DNA from: Draconibacterium orientale
GTDB lineage: Bacteria > Bacteroidota > Bacteroidia > Bacteroidales > Prolixibacteraceae
Reading direction: 5' to 3'
Assembly: GCF_000626635.1 (NCBI RefSeq)
Contig: NZ_CP007451.1
Coordinates: 3,516,501-3,580,500 of the forward strand
DNA: 64,000 bases
Shown here: in pieces, positions 9,131-18,123 of the stretch
Numbering within the stretch: position 1 is the stretch's first letter
How the letters are laid out: the number at the start of each line of letters is the position of its first letter
Made by a program: the position numbers and the translations under genes
Notes under the pieces: model-generated
Databases searched by the model: none
Seen by the model: only the letters and a program-made list of their open reading frames with translations
What the model was told of the DNA's origin: nothing

Positions 9131-9718
9131 TTATTTTGCTTCAAATTCTGCAATTTGCTCTTTCATTTCAACCAGGTAGTCGATATCATCCAGTCCGTTT
9201 TGCAAACAATGCTTTTTGTACGGATTGATTTCGAAATCAGTCGATTCACCGGTAGCAGTTATCGTGAATTTCTGATTCGGCAGGTCAACCTCAAAAGTCG
9301 ATTCCGGATCTTTTTCAATCTGAACAAAGATTTTCTCAAGGAACTCTGGTGAAACAACAACCGGTAATAGTCCGTTGTTCAATGCGTTTCCTTTAAAGAT
9401 ATCGGCGAAAAAGCTTGAAACCACTACACGGAAACCATAATCGTAGATGGCCCATGCGGCGTGTTCGCGGCTCGATCCGCTACCAAAGTTTTTACCGCCT
9501 ACCAGGATTTTACCTGAATATTTATCGTTGTTTAACGGGAAATCAGCTTTCGGACTTCCGTCGTTTTCATACCGCCAGTCGCGGAAAAGGTTATCGCCAA
9601 ATCCTTTACGTTCCACAGCTTTCAGGAAACGTGCAGGAATGATCTGGTCAGTATCTACATTTTCGTAGGGCAGAGGTACTGCCGGTGAATTTATTTTTGA
9701 AAATTTATCGTATGCCAT
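9131..9718 (-). CDS. leuD: 3-isopropylmalate dehydratase small subunit
   Basis: LeuD pairs with LeuC to isomerise 2-isopropylmalate to 3-isopropylmalate. The 195-residue length is usual. Diagnostic stretches are [16 protein letters not shown] near the start and [20 protein letters not shown], the substrate-binding GSGSSREHA loop of the swivel domain. It lies downstream of leuC after a 140-bp gap filled by a dispersed repeat (9751-9846). Confidence 0.97.
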   Translation of the reverse strand: MAYDKFSKINSPAVPLPYENVDTDQIIPARFLKAVERKGFGDNLFRDWRYENDGSPKADFPLNNDKYSGKILVGGKNFGSGSSREHAAWAIYDYGFRVVVSSFFADIFKGNALNNGLLPVVVSPEFLEKIFVQIEKDPESTFEVDLPNQKFTITATGESTDFEINPYKKHCLQNGLDDIDYLVEMKEQIAEFEAK

Positions 9719-9750
9719 TTTTTTATTCTTTACTTATTATTGATTGAACC

Positions 9751-9846
9751 ACCCCGCCAACCTTATAGGTTGTCACCCCTCCTGGAAGGAGGGGAAAATT
9801 TCTCCTCCTTCCAGGAGGAGTACTCCGATAAAATCGGAGGGAGGTG
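9751..9846. repeat. Dispersed intergenic repeat rich in CTCCTTCC/GGAAGGAG
   Basis: Nested palindromes (CCCTCCTGGAAGGAGGG, CTCCTCCTTCCAGGAGGAG, TCCGATAAAATCGGA) are bounded by CCACCCCGCC and GGAGGTGG. Sequences of similar character are found at 11305-11362, 17036-17082 and 53424-53463. It occupies the leuC-leuD gap. Confidence 0.65.
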
Positions 9847-9858
9847 GTAAAAATATAT

Positions 9859-11259
9859 CTACATCATCTCTCGAGGATCTGCAATTACACCAGACACGGC
9901 AGCGGCAGCTGCAGTAAGCGGGCTTGCCAACAATGTGCGAGCACCCGGTCCCTGGCGACCTTCAAAGTTTCTGTTCGACGTTGAAACAGAATATTTCCCC
10001 ATTGGTATTTTATCGTCGTTCATTGCCAGACATGCAGAACATCCCGGCTGACGCAACTCAAAACCTGCTTCTTGCAAAATTGGAACAAGTCCTTCGGCTT
10101 CAATTTGGTTTTGTACCTGTTTTGATCCTGGTACCAACCACGCCGTAACGTTATCGGCTTTTTTCTTGCCTTTAACAAAAGCGGCAAATTCGCGGAAATC
10201 CTCAATACGACCGTTAGTACAGCTTCCGAGGAATACAAAATCAACCGGTTTGCCTTTCATGGCATCGCCTTCGTTGTATCCCATGTATTGTAACGATTTC
10301 TGATACGTTGTTTTATCTGTTCCCGACAATCCTTCCGATGTTGGAATAGTTTGCGAAACACCAATTCCCATTCCAGGGTTTGTACCGTAGGTGATCATCG
10401 GCTCAATGTCAGCAGCATCAAAAGTGTATTCCGTATCAAAAACGGCATCTTCGTCTGATTTTAACTCCGCCCATTTTTCCATGGCTTTGTCCCAGTCTTC
10501 ACCTTTTGGCGCAAACTGACGGCCTTTTACATAATTGAAAGTTGTTTCATCCGGAGCGATCATTCCGCCGCGGGCACCACTTTCAATACTCAGGTTACAC
10601 AATGTCATCCGGCCTTCCATTGTAAGGCTGGTGATTGCCGAACCTGCATACTCGATAAAGTGTCCGGTACCACCACTGGTCGATATTTTAGAAATAATGT
10701 ACAGTGCGATATCTTTTGCCGTTACACCTTTATCTAAAGTTCCGTTAACGGTGATGCGCATTTTCTTTGGTTTCGGCTGCATAATACACTGGCTGGCCAA
10801 AACCATTTCCACCTCGCTGGTACCAATTCCAAAAGCAATGGCACCAAAAGCTCCGTGGGTAGAAGTGTGGCTGTCGCCACAAACGATGGTCATTCCCGGC
10901 TGGGTTAATCCCATTTCGGGGCCGATAATGTGTACCACGCCGTGACCTTCAGTTCCCAGTCCGTGATAAACGATACCGTTCTCATCGCAGTTCTTTTTCA
11001 GCATGTCAACCTGGTTGCGCGAAAGTTCGTCTTTAATCGACATGTGCTGGTTGATAGTAGGAACGTTATGGTCGGGAGTAGCTGTAGTTTGATCCGGACG
11101 ATAAACTTTCAATCCGCGGTTTTTCAATCCTAAGAAGGCCACCGGACTCGTTACTTCGTGAATAAAGTGACGGTCGATATACAATACATTTGGGCCACCT
11201 TCGACCTGTTTCACCACGTGTGCATCCCAAATTTTATCAAATAATGTTTTTGCTGTCAT
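9859..11259 (-). CDS. leuC: 3-isopropylmalate dehydratase large subunit
   Basis: This is the catalytic subunit carrying the [4Fe-4S] cluster for isopropylmalate isomerisation. The cluster ligands are visible as FLGSCTNGR and CSAC in [12 protein letters not shown]. Other landmarks are [12 protein letters not shown] at the start, [22 protein letters not shown] and [12 protein letters not shown] near the end. The start is set at ATG 11259 ([11 protein letters not shown]); an upstream in-frame extension of 10 codons is not family-like. At 466 residues the length is normal. It is the second structural gene of the operon, between leuA and leuD. Confidence 0.97.
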   Translation of the reverse strand: MTAKTLFDKIWDAHVVKQVEGGPNVLYIDRHFIHEVTSPVAFLGLKNRGLKVYRPDQTTATPDHNVPTINQHMSIKDELSRNQVDMLKKNCDENGIVYHGLGTEGHGVVHIIGPEMGLTQPGMTIVCGDSHTSTHGAFGAIAFGIGTSEVEMVLASQCIMQPKPKKMRITVNGTLDKGVTAKDIALYIISKISTSGGTGHFIEYAGSAITSLTMEGRMTLCNLSIESGARGGMIAPDETTFNYVKGRQFAPKGEDWDKAMEKWAELKSDEDAVFDTEYTFDAADIEPMITYGTNPGMGIGVSQTIPTSEGLSGTDKTTYQKSLQYMGYNEGDAMKGKPVDFVFLGSCTNGRIEDFREFAAFVKGKKKADNVTAWLVPGSKQVQNQIEAEGLVPILQEAGFELRQPGCSACLAMNDDKIPMGKYSVSTSNRNFEGRQGPGARTLLASPLTAAAAAVSGVIADPREMM

Positions 11260-11304
11260 GATTTCTTTCCATCTATTATATGGATTCAACTTTTATTCTT
11301 TCAA

Positions 11305-11362
11305 CACTCATCCCCCTGCTCCTTCGTCGCATTCCCCCTTCGAAGGGGGATAAAGGGGGATG
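11305..11362. repeat. Dispersed intergenic repeat between leuA and leuC
   Basis: CATCCCCCT and GGGGGATGA form outer arms around CCCCCTTCGAAGGGGG, a perfect palindrome. It is of the same general kind as the elements at 9751-9846 and 17036-17082. Confidence 0.6.
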
Positions 11363-11392
11363 AATTGTTTACATCTTTTATCCGTATTTAAT

Positions 11393-12898
11393 TTACACCG
11401 CTGCCGGCAGTTTGTTAATGGCATCCAAAAAGGCCTCAACCGAAGCCGTAATAATGTCGGTGTGAGCACCAAAACCATGGTAGATCGCATCTTCGTATTC
11501 CACCTGCATGTGTACTTTACCAATGTCATCGCTACCGCGGGTAATTGCTTGTACCAGGAATTCCTCGATAACTACCTGACGGTGAATAATCTTTTTAACC
11601 GCTTTAATTGCTGCATCAACCGGACCGTTACCATCAGAAGTGGCATCGAATTTCTCACCTGAAATGTTCAGGCGTACAGTTGCCATTGGTTTCAGGCTCT
11701 TTCCGGTAACAACTTGCAAGTAATCCAATTTAATGCGGTGTTCTTTACGTGTTGCATCGCCAACCAACAACGCGATATCGTCATCACGAATATCTTTTTT
11801 CTTGTCGGCCAGTTTCAGGAACTCTTCGTAAACCTCGTCAAGTTTTTCTTTATCCAGCTCAAAGCCTAATAACTCCAAACGGTGTTTCAACGCAGCGCGA
11901 CCACTTCGTGCAGTCAATAAAATTGCCGATTCGTTGATGCCCACGTCTGTTGGATCCATAATTTCGTAGTTCTCGCGGTTTTTCAATACACCATCCTGGT
12001 GAATACCCGACGAGTGGGCAAATGCGTTACGTCCAACAACTGCTTTGTTTGGCTGCACCGGCATGTTCATCAAAGTAGAAACCAATCGGCTTGTACCGTA
12101 AATTTTCTTGGTATTTACACCTGTTTCAATTCCCAGTGCTTTGTAATGTGTTTTTAATGTCATTACCACCTCTTCCAACGAGGTGTTTCCGGCGCGTTCG
12201 CCAATTCCGTTAATGGTAACCTCTGCCTGGCGGGCACCATTCAGGATTCCCGAAACAGTGTTGGCAGTTGCCATTCCCAAATCGTTATGACAGTGTGTTG
12301 AAATAATCGCTTTATGAATATTTGGTACGTTGTCCATCAGGTATTTGATTTTTGCACCAAATTCGTGTGGCAAAGTGTAACCGGTAGTATCCGGAATATT
12401 TACAACTGTAGCTCCGGCTTTAATTACCGCCTCTACCACGCGCGCCAGGTATTCGTTTTCGGTACGGCCGGCATCTTCGGCGTAAAACTCTACATCTTCA
12501 ACGTATTTTTTTGCGTATTTCACGGCCTCTACACCACGCTCGATAATTGCATCGGGATTGGAGTTGAGTTTGTGGTAAATATGAAAATCAGATGTTCCGA
12601 TTCCGGTGTGGATACGACCTTTTTTGGCGTACTTGAGTGATTCGGCTGCAACATCAATATCTTTTTGTACTGCGCGGGTTAAGGCTGTAATTGTTGGCCA
12701 TGTAACCGCTTTCGAAATCTCTACTACCGATTCAAAATCGCCGGGGCTCGAAATGGGGAATCCTGCTTCAATAACATCAACTCCCAATTCCTGCAATGCT
12801 TTGGCAACTTCAATCTTTTCTACCGTGTTCAACTGGCAACCGGGGACCTGTTCTCCGTCCCTCAAAGTTGTGTCGAAAATGTAAAGTCTGTCGCTCAT
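11393..12898 (-). CDS. leuA: 2-isopropylmalate synthase
   Basis: LeuA condenses acetyl-CoA with 2-ketoisovalerate, the committed step of leucine synthesis. The 501-residue protein has the catalytic barrel with [15 protein letters not shown], the metal motif [15 protein letters not shown] and [15 protein letters not shown], then a C-terminal allosteric domain (about 385-500) that in relatives binds leucine. It is the first structural gene of the operon. A leader peptide and terminator-antiterminator sequences precede it (12951-13087), so expression is probably controlled by attenuation. Confidence 0.97.
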   Translation of the reverse strand: MSDRLYIFDTTLRDGEQVPGCQLNTVEKIEVAKALQELGVDVIEAGFPISSPGDFESVVEISKAVTWPTITALTRAVQKDIDVAAESLKYAKKGRIHTGIGTSDFHIYHKLNSNPDAIIERGVEAVKYAKKYVEDVEFYAEDAGRTENEYLARVVEAVIKAGATVVNIPDTTGYTLPHEFGAKIKYLMDNVPNIHKAIISTHCHNDLGMATANTVSGILNGARQAEVTINGIGERAGNTSLEEVVMTLKTHYKALGIETGVNTKKIYGTSRLVSTLMNMPVQPNKAVVGRNAFAHSSGIHQDGVLKNRENYEIMDPTDVGINESAILLTARSGRAALKHRLELLGFELDKEKLDEVYEEFLKLADKKKDIRDDDIALLVGDATRKEHRIKLDYLQVVTGKSLKPMATVRLNISGEKFDATSDGNGPVDAAIKAVKKIIHRQVVIEEFLVQAITRGSDDIGKVHMQVEYEDAIYHGFGAHTDIITASVEAFLDAINKLPAAV

Positions 12899-12950
12899 GA
12901 TCTATTTGTTTTTCAATTTTTATTTTCTGTTAATCAAGCTTTCTGGTATG

Positions 12951-12981
12951 AAAAAAGCCATCCTCAAGGTGAGAATGGCTT
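12951..12981 (-). terminator. Attenuator terminator hairpin of the leu operon
   Basis: On the minus strand AAGCCATTCTC (12981-12971) pairs with GAGGATGGCTT (12965-12955) through 11 base pairs with one G-U, closed by a 5-base loop and followed by a run of T (to 12951). It stands 53 bases before the leuA start and 35 bases after the stop codon of the leader peptide. Its 5' arm can alternatively pair with the segment at 13018-13010. Confidence 0.85.
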
Positions 12982-13015
12982 CTTTATTCCAATATCGTAA
13001 ATCAACATACCATTC

Positions 13016-13087
13016 TCATTTCTGTCTTGTTAGAAGAAGAATACCAATGAGAAGGTTAAGAATAGAAATGTTGATATTTTTTGTCAT
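13016..13087 (-). CDS. Leucine operon leader peptide
   Basis: The frame ATG 13087 to TGA 13016 encodes 23 residues beginning MTKNINISILNLLIGILLLT. It has six leucines (positions 10, 12, 13, 17-19) and five isoleucines. Such a peptide has no role but to stall a ribosome when charged tRNA is scarce. Its position ahead of a terminator and leuA, and the overlap of its stop with the antiterminator segment, support the assignment. A weak -7-like element (CATATTTG, 13112-13105) lies just upstream. The mixture of Ile and Leu codons suggests it also responds to isoleucine, which would fit a citramalate branch in the operon. Confidence 0.8.
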   Translation of the reverse strand: MTKNINISILNLLIGILLLTRQK

Positions 13088-13207
13088 TTGCTTATGATTT
13101 GCTGCAAATATGAAAATATTATTTTAAAATGAAAATGAAATGGCCATTTTTTCTTGAAAAAAGAAGAATAATACTGAAATGTCTGTAATGCGTTAACATT
13201 GAAGTAA

Positions 13208-13331
13208 CTTTAAGGTTAAGGCAAAAGTTAAAAGTAAAAAGGCAAAAGTTGAGAACAGCTATGCAGGTCGAAATCCCGATTGAAAAGTCAGGAGCAAAAG
13301 TTAATGTCATCTCGAACGCAGTGAGGGATTT
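13208..13331. repeat. Tandem AAAAGTT-type simple repeats and a TGTCATTTCGA half-element
   Basis: Imperfect repeats of GGCAAAAGTTAAAAG run from about 13208 to 13260. At 13305-13331 TGTCATCTCGAACGCAGTGA is a half-copy of the palindromic family seen whole at 9048-9126. The stretch 13141-13792 otherwise holds the perfect palindrome at 13460-13492 and a possible coding relic at 13577-13735. Confidence 0.5.
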
Positions 13332-13459
13332 GTAGCTTGATGTTCGATGCTATCGGTCGGGTTTTGGCTGCGGCCGATTTTCAATTCACTTCGTTCAACT
13401 GGGTACTGGGTGCTTTATGAAGCAGGATTTATAGAAAACAGTCACAGTTATCCGCTTCC

Positions 13460-13492
13460 AGACCTTCAAGGTTTTTAAAACCTTGAAGGTCT
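13460..13492. repeat. Perfect 33-bp palindrome (GACCTTCAAGGTTTT family)
   Basis: The arms AGACCTTCAAGGTTTT and AAAACCTTGAAGGTCT are exact complements around one base. A shortened relative, ACCTTAAAGGTTT-TCTG-AAACCTTTAAGGT, lies at 14406-14435. Both flank the small lipoprotein gene 13793-14284. Confidence 0.7.
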
Positions 13493-13576
13493 ATATTCTG
13501 TACAATAAACCTGTGACTAAACATAAGCCCAAACCCTTGTATTAACGCAACCCTTTTTTACCTTTAAGCATCTTAA

Positions 13577-13735
13577 TTCCATAAACATAAAAATACAATC
13601 AACTATGAATACCTCGTAAAACCCAAAAAAACAAAACAAACCGTTTGGACAGTAAACCACCCACGCTGCCGCAAACCCTGCGTTGCCAAAGCAACAGGAA
13701 CCGACCTTTTTAATGTGCGCTTTTTCGGTTCTTAA
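13577..13735 (+). pseudogene. Possible coding relic with a paired-Cys motif
   Basis: An open frame without a start codon runs from 13577 to TAA 13733-13735. It reads YEYLVKPKKTKQTVWTV and then HPRCRKPCVAKATG. The amino-acid composition and the CxxxC motif look protein-like, but I cannot name a family and the frame lacks an ATG. It may be the remains of a decayed gene in this repeat-rich gap, or chance. Confidence 0.2.
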
Positions 13736-13792
13736 TTCTAAAGAACCTGTTTAAGTACCCTGTACTTTTTACTCATTACTAAAATAAAAAAA

Positions 13793-14284
13793 ATGAAACC
13801 AAAGATTTTAAAACTAAGTTTAGTATTCCTACTTTTTGCCTTAATTGGTGTAAGCTGTCAGGATGAAGAGGAATTACCACCATTAAAAGACAAACAACTT
13901 ACTGTAAGCGAAATAAAATCGCAGGGCTGTAAAGACCACCTAAAATCAACTGATACTGAACGGTATATTGAACTTAAGGCCGAAGGAGAAAATCGCCTTT
14001 GGGTTAAGTTTGTTAATGCCAGATTTAATTGTTGCCCGGGAGAGATTACTACTAATGCTTTTATCAAAAATGATACACTAAAAGTTGTATTTATTGAGCA
14101 ATATCCAGGTGGTTGTAATTGTATTTGTGATTTTGACCTTGAATGTGTAATCGACTCAATGGAAAACAGGAAATATAATATCGGAGTTTATGCACACAGG
14201 TCAATATATGAGGAGCCAAATTCAAAATTTACTTTTAATTATTCTAAAGGATTAGACACTACAATAAAAATTTCAAATAATTAA
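13793..14284 (+). CDS. Small lipoprotein of unknown function
   Basis: The protein has 163 residues with a lipoprotein signal (LIGVSC lipobox, residues 18-23) followed by an acidic stretch DEEELPP. The mature part has five or more cysteines (FNCCPG, GGCNCICDFDLEC), suggesting disulfides or a metal site in the periplasm. No family recognised. It is flanked by palindromic repeats on both sides and has no operon partner. Confidence 0.7.
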   Translation: MKPKILKLSLVFLLFALIGVSCQDEEELPPLKDKQLTVSEIKSQGCKDHLKSTDTERYIELKAEGENRLWVKFVNARFNCCPGEITTNAFIKNDTLKVVFIEQYPGGCNCICDFDLECVIDSMENRKYNIGVYAHRSIYEEPNSKFTFNYSKGLDTTIKISNN

Positions 14285-14294
14285 AAACTACGTT

Positions 14295-14378
14295 ATGAGA
14301 AAATATATTTTTCTTTCCTTCTTTCTTTCCTCGCTAGTGCGCGATTTCATCGCATTCCGTTTGGGAAGTCTTTTTTAG
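14295..14378 (+). pseudogene. Truncated secreted-protein start
   Basis: ATG 14295 opens a signal-peptide-like sequence (MRKYIFLSFFLSSL) that after 14 codons runs into repeat-like DNA (GCGCGATTTCATCGCATTCC) and stops at 14378. The same kind of repeat text recurs near 14519. It looks like a gene start cut by repeat insertion or deletion, 10 bp after the small lipoprotein gene. Weakly supported. Confidence 0.3.
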
Positions 14379-14405
14379 TAAACTTTAGCAAGTAACTGCT
14401 TGAAT

Positions 14406-14490
14406 ACCTTAAAGGTTTTCTGAAACCTTTAAGGTCTGACAAAAGAGCAGTGCTTAGTGATAGCCTCACTTCGAGTGGGACTATCACCGA
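14406..14490. repeat. Two palindromic repeats upstream of glyA
   Basis: ACCTTAAAGGTTT/AAACCTTTAAGGT (14406-14435) is followed by a hairpin GTGATAGCCTCACT-TCG-AGTGGGACTATCAC (about 14457-14489) related to that at 8985-9017. I see no gene in the 14379-14715 gap. Confidence 0.5.
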
Positions 14491-14678
14491 CTTGCAGTTA
14501 CCACTGGCTCCGCTTGTGCCCGATTGTATCGCGTTCCTTTATAACAAAAATTGCATCCGTGTTGGTGCACTATTCCGATGCGTTCCACTAATGAAACAAG
14601 ATTATTTCACCATATTAATTGTTCAAAAAATCTCCCAATTTCTAATCAATATCATCAAACGGCTGAATTAAAATGTAT

Positions 14679-14686
14679 TAACTTTG
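14679..14686 (+). promoter_or_regulatory. Probable -7 element of glyA
   Basis: TAACTTTG matches the Bacteroidota -7 consensus TAnnTTTG and lies 30 bp before the glyA ATG. No clear -33 TTTG is seen. Confidence 0.4.
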
Positions 14687-14715
14687 GGCTTTCATTAAAT
14701 TAATTCAATAACAAA

Positions 14716-15996
14716 ATGAAGAGAGATACTTTGGTTTTTGATATTATCAGGAAGGAACACGAACGTCAGTTGGGCGGAATTGAATTGATTGCTTCAGAGA
14801 ACTTTGTAAGTGAGCAGGTTATGGAAGCAATGGGTTCGGTAATGACCAACAAGTACGCTGAAGGTTATCCGGGAAAAAGATATTATGGTGGTTGTCAGTT
14901 TGTTGATATGACCGAGCAACTGGCCATCGACCGTATTAAGGAATTGTACGGAGCCGAATGGGCCAACGTTCAGCCACACTCGGGCGCACAGGCAAATGCT
15001 GCTGTATTGAGTGTTATTCTTAAGCCGGGCGATACTTTCCTCGGCCTCGACCTTTCGCACGGTGGTCACCTTTCGCATGGTTCGCATGTAAACTCATCGG
15101 GTATTCTTTACAATCCGGTTGCCTACAAGGTAAAAGAAGATACCGGAATGGTGGATTACGATGAGATGGAAGCGCTGGCCATCGAGCATAAACCAAAGTT
15201 GATTATCGGTGGGGCATCGGCATACAGCCGCGAGTGGGATTACAAACGCATGCGCGAAATTGCTGATAAAGTTGGTGCATTGTTTATGGTGGATATGGCT
15301 CACCCGGCCGGATTAATTGCTGCCGGTTTGCTCGATAATCCTGTAAAATATGCGCACGTAGTAACATCAACAACACATAAAACACTACGCGGACCCCGCG
15401 GCGGTATCATCCTTATTGGTAAAGATTTTGAAAATCCATGGGGTATTACTACTCCAAAAGGTGTGGTTCGAAAAATGTCGTCGTTGTTGGATTCTGCGGT
15501 ATTCCCTGGCCAGCAAGGCGGGCCGCTTGAGCACGTAATTGCTGCAAAAGCTGTTGCATTTGGCGAGGCACTGGAGCCGGAGTACAAAGAGTACCAGGCA
15601 CAGGTGAAAAAGAATGCTGCTGTTATGGCACAGGCTTTTGTTGACCTGGGCTACAAAGTAATTTCGGGCGGTACTGATAATCACTCGATGCTGATCGACC
15701 TGCGTACCAAATACCCTGAAATCACCGGTAAACTGGTTGAAAATACTATTGTAAATGCCGAAATTACCATTAACAAAAACATGGTGCCTTTTGATAGCCG
15801 TTCGCCATTCCAAACTTCAGGTTTGCGTGTAGGCACACCGGCTATTACAACCCGTGGTGTAAAAGAAGACCTGATGCCGGAGATCGTTCAGCTGATCGAC
15901 GACTCGATTGCACACATTAACGACGAGGCATACATTAAAGCAGTTGGCGAAAAAGTTCACAAACTGATGAAGGACTTCCCGCTGTTTGCCTACTAG
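14716..15996 (+). CDS. glyA: Serine hydroxymethyltransferase
   Basis: This PLP enzyme interconverts serine and glycine with tetrahydrofolate and supplies one-carbon units. The 426-residue sequence shows [45 protein letters not shown], the PLP-lysine motif [14 protein letters not shown], and [17 protein letters not shown]. Length and start are normal. It is monocistronic, with its own -7 element and a terminator at 16057-16092. Confidence 0.97.
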   Translation: MKRDTLVFDIIRKEHERQLGGIELIASENFVSEQVMEAMGSVMTNKYAEGYPGKRYYGGCQFVDMTEQLAIDRIKELYGAEWANVQPHSGAQANAAVLSVILKPGDTFLGLDLSHGGHLSHGSHVNSSGILYNPVAYKVKEDTGMVDYDEMEALAIEHKPKLIIGGASAYSREWDYKRMREIADKVGALFMVDMAHPAGLIAAGLLDNPVKYAHVVTSTTHKTLRGPRGGIILIGKDFENPWGITTPKGVVRKMSSLLDSAVFPGQQGGPLEHVIAAKAVAFGEALEPEYKEYQAQVKKNAAVMAQAFVDLGYKVISGGTDNHSMLIDLRTKYPEITGKLVENTIVNAEITINKNMVPFDSRSPFQTSGLRVGTPAITTRGVKEDLMPEIVQLIDDSIAHINDEAYIKAVGEKVHKLMKDFPLFAY

Positions 15997-16056
15997 GTCT
16001 CAGTATAGAGTTTAAAGTTCAGTGTTCAAAGTTGGGCGCTGACAAGACATAAAATT

Positions 16057-16092
16057 AACCCGGAAGGTAAGCTTAACTTTCCGGGTTTTTGT
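16057..16092 (+). terminator. Terminator of glyA
   Basis: AACCCGGAAGGT pairs with ACTTTCCGGGTT (one G-U) around an AAGCTTA loop and is followed by TTTTTG. It lies 61 bp after the glyA stop. Confidence 0.75.
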
Positions 16093-16215
16093 TTACTTTG
16101 AACTGAGCGAAGATGAGGACTGAAGAGGTGAAGGATTAAAGCATCAATAAATTTTAAGATTATTGAATTGTGCGCGCAACTCTGAACTTTGAACTCAAAA
16201 CTAAAAGAACTACGG

Positions 16216-16971
16216 ATGGAATGGTACATGATACTGGCACTTGTTGGAACCGGAATTGCCGCCGGATTTATTAATACCACTGCAGGAGGCGGCTCTATGC
16301 TAACCATGCCTTTACTGATGTTTATCGGGCTGCCCGCCAATATTGCCAATGGCACTAACCGTATCGCCATTTTGCTTCAGAATGTTATTGCCGTAAAAAC
16401 GTTCAAACAAAAACATGTACTTGATTTTACCAAGGATTACCGGCTGGCCATTCCGGCCATCGTCGGATCGATTATCGGGGCACTGTTTGCTGTTGAAATT
16501 GATCCCAACCTCTTAAAAAATATCATTGCCGGACTAATGGTGCTTTTGTTGCTGCTGGTGGTCTTAAAACCCGAAGTATGGATTACCGATCAGATCGGGA
16601 AAGTGAATCCCAAACCGTCGCCGCTGCAATACATCATTTTCTTTGCAATAGGTTTGTTCGGAGGCTTTATTCAAATGGGCGTAGGATTTTTTCTGCTGGC
16701 CGGATTGGTTTTGGGCTGCGGACATAACCTGGTGCGTGCCAATGCAATAAAGGTTTTTATTATTTTGATCTATACCATATTTTCGCTGGGGATATTTATT
16801 TATAATAAACAAGTTGACATTGTTGCGGGTTTAATACTGGCTGCCGGCAATATGCTCGGAGCATGGCTGGGCGCCAACTTTACCGTAAAAGGAGGCGCAA
16901 AATATGTTCGCTACATACTTATTCTGGCCATGCTAATTGTGATTTTGAATTTGTTTGGAGTTTTTGGTTAG
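16216..16971 (+). CDS. TauE/SafE family sulfite exporter-like permease
   Basis: The 251-residue membrane protein has about eight segments. The N-terminal signature GFINTTAGGGSMLTMPLLM and the repeated GLFGGFIQMGVGFFLLAGLV are the two inverted halves typical of TauE/SafE permeases, which export sulfite, sulfoacetate or related small anions. The start is the ATG at 16216; an upstream TTG frame reads through tandem GAACTTTGA repeats. The substrate is not predictable. Repeats separate it from the downstream GTPase gene. Confidence 0.85.
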   Translation: MEWYMILALVGTGIAAGFINTTAGGGSMLTMPLLMFIGLPANIANGTNRIAILLQNVIAVKTFKQKHVLDFTKDYRLAIPAIVGSIIGALFAVEIDPNLLKNIIAGLMVLLLLLVVLKPEVWITDQIGKVNPKPSPLQYIIFFAIGLFGGFIQMGVGFFLLAGLVLGCGHNLVRANAIKVFIILIYTIFSLGIFIYNKQVDIVAGLILAAGNMLGAWLGANFTVKGGAKYVRYILILAMLIVILNLFGVFG

Positions 16972-17082
16972 TTTCAAGCTACAAGTTGCAAGTTGCAAGT
17001 CACAAGCGATAAGCTGTTTTGGAAAAAGAATTATCTCCCCTCTGTGAGGGGAGTGTCCGTCAATTGACGGACGAGGGGTGAA
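16972..17082. repeat. Intergenic repeats: CAAGTTG tandem and CTCCCC hairpins
   Basis: Tandem copies of CAAGTTG (16980-17005) are followed by CTCCCCTCTGTGAGGGGAG and the perfect 18-bp palindrome GTCCGTCAATTGACGGAC (17055-17072). They fill the gap between the TauE permease and the CobW-type gene. Confidence 0.6.
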
Positions 17083-17105
17083 CGTCATCAAATTATAAAA
17101 GTAGA

Positions 17106-18032
17106 TTGGAGCATCAGAATAAAATACCAGTAACCATCATCACCGGCTTTCTCGGAGCCGGGAAGACTACTTTTATCAACTTCCTGCTGAAATCAAATCC
17201 GGACAAGCAGTTTGCTTTGGTAGAAAATGAATTTGGCGCTGTACCCATCGACACGAAACTGATAAAAGGTGTTGATGCCAGCCAGATGTTCGAATTAAAA
17301 CAGGGCTGTATTTGTTGCACCATTTCCGATGAATACGAGCTGGTGCTAAAAGAACTGGCTGAGCGTTTCCCGGATGTAGATCACCTGTTGATAGAAACAA
17401 CAGGAATTGCTGATCCGGCACCTGTAATTCAACCTTTTTTTGCTGATGAAGACCTGAAAGAGCTGTACGAATACAATGGCGCCATTTGTTTGGTTGATGC
17501 CCTGAATTTCGAAAATCTACCGGAAGAGGAGATGGCGTATAAGCAGTTGAATGTTGCCGATCTGATTCTGCTAAATAAAACGGAAAACATTGATGAAAAG
17601 CAGCAAGGAGAGCTTACCACAAAAATGAATCGACTGGCTCCGCTGGCAAAAATTCAATCAACAAGTTTTGGTGAAGCAAAAACGCTTGATTTGAATGAAC
17701 TGAAACAACATACGTTTAATGCGTATTCATTTCTTTCGTACAAAAGCAATCATGTACTGGTGCGAACCAAAACACTTTCGTTTTCTGCTTCGCTGAATCG
17801 GGCCGCTTTCCTGTATTGGCTGGAATATACACTCGATATTTATAAAAGCCAGGTTTATCGCTGCAAAGGAGTGGTGTGTTTTCAGAACGAACCTTTTGAA
17901 TATATTTTGCAGGGCGTTGGCGGCCGTTTTGAACTGGAAGAAGGGGATTTAATAATGGAAGCACCCGAAAGTCATATTGCTTTTATAGGCAAGCTTGATG
18001 GTTTGGCTTTAGATTTTAATCCTCCATTATAA
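17106..18032 (+). CDS. CobW/COG0523-family metal-trafficking GTPase
   Basis: The G3E GTPase has P-loop GFLGAGKTT (residues 14-22), the metal-binding GCICC motif with Cys 68, 70 and 71, ETTGIADPAPV (switch II/base region) and LLNKTE as the guanine-specificity NKxE. A CobW C-terminal domain follows (about 205-300). Relatives insert Zn, Co or Fe-type metals into client proteins, often under Zn control. No ATG precedes the P-loop, so the start is TTG 17106, placed directly after repeat DNA; this is unusual and decides the N-terminus. The specific client is unknown. Confidence 0.85.
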   Translation: MEHQNKIPVTIITGFLGAGKTTFINFLLKSNPDKQFALVENEFGAVPIDTKLIKGVDASQMFELKQGCICCTISDEYELVLKELAERFPDVDHLLIETTGIADPAPVIQPFFADEDLKELYEYNGAICLVDALNFENLPEEEMAYKQLNVADLILLNKTENIDEKQQGELTTKMNRLAPLAKIQSTSFGEAKTLDLNELKQHTFNAYSFLSYKSNHVLVRTKTLSFSASLNRAAFLYWLEYTLDIYKSQVYRCKGVVCFQNEPFEYILQGVGGRFELEEGDLIMEAPESHIAFIGKLDGLALDFNPPL

Positions 18033-18037
18033 TTGCA

Positions 18038-18111
18038 CGCAGATTTCGCGGATGGCGCAGAATTTTATTTGGGGGCATATCTCGTATCTGCGAAAATCCG
18101 CGCTATCTGCG
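18038..18111. repeat. CGCAGATTTCGCGGAT hairpin repeat between convergent genes
   Basis: CGCAGATTTCGCGGAT (18038-18053) and ATCCGCGCTATCTGCG (18096-18111) are complementary at 14 of 16 positions. This repeat type is widespread in Bacteroidota intergenic DNA. Here it separates the ends of the CobW-like and AEC transporter genes and may serve as terminator. Confidence 0.6.
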
Positions 18112-18123
18112 AGAACCAATTCC

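Larger units (their letters stand above)
12951..13087 (-). promoter_or_regulatory. Ribosome-mediated transcription attenuator of leuACD-leuB
   Basis: Four mutually exclusive RNA segments are present on the minus strand. Segment 1 (TTCTCATT, 13053-13046) is made of the leader's Leu-Leu-Ile codons and pairs with segment 2 (AATGAGAA, 13020-13013). Segment 2 (TGAGAATGG, 13018-13010) pairs over 9 perfect bases with segment 3 (CCATTCTCA, 12978-12970), which is the 5' arm of the terminator. The leader's stop codon overlaps segment 2. Stalling at Leu codons 10-13 would free segment 2 to form the antiterminator; reaching the stop would cover it and allow termination. The layout is seen directly; the mechanism is inferred from enterobacterial leu/ilv attenuators. 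Confidence 0.8.

Noticed and set aside
11260-11289. Upstream starts for leuC (11289) and similarly for leuB (7367), katG (19880) and the HAD gene (19731)
   Set aside because: The added residues are not family-like, and good ATG starts exist at the conserved N-termini.
12899-13140. T-box riboswitch controlling the leu operon
   Set aside because: No T-box consensus or specifier stem is seen, while a Leu-rich leader peptide with alternative hairpins explains the region better.
14450-14671. Short frame upstream of glyA
   Set aside because: It is composed of repeat hairpin DNA and has no protein-like composition.
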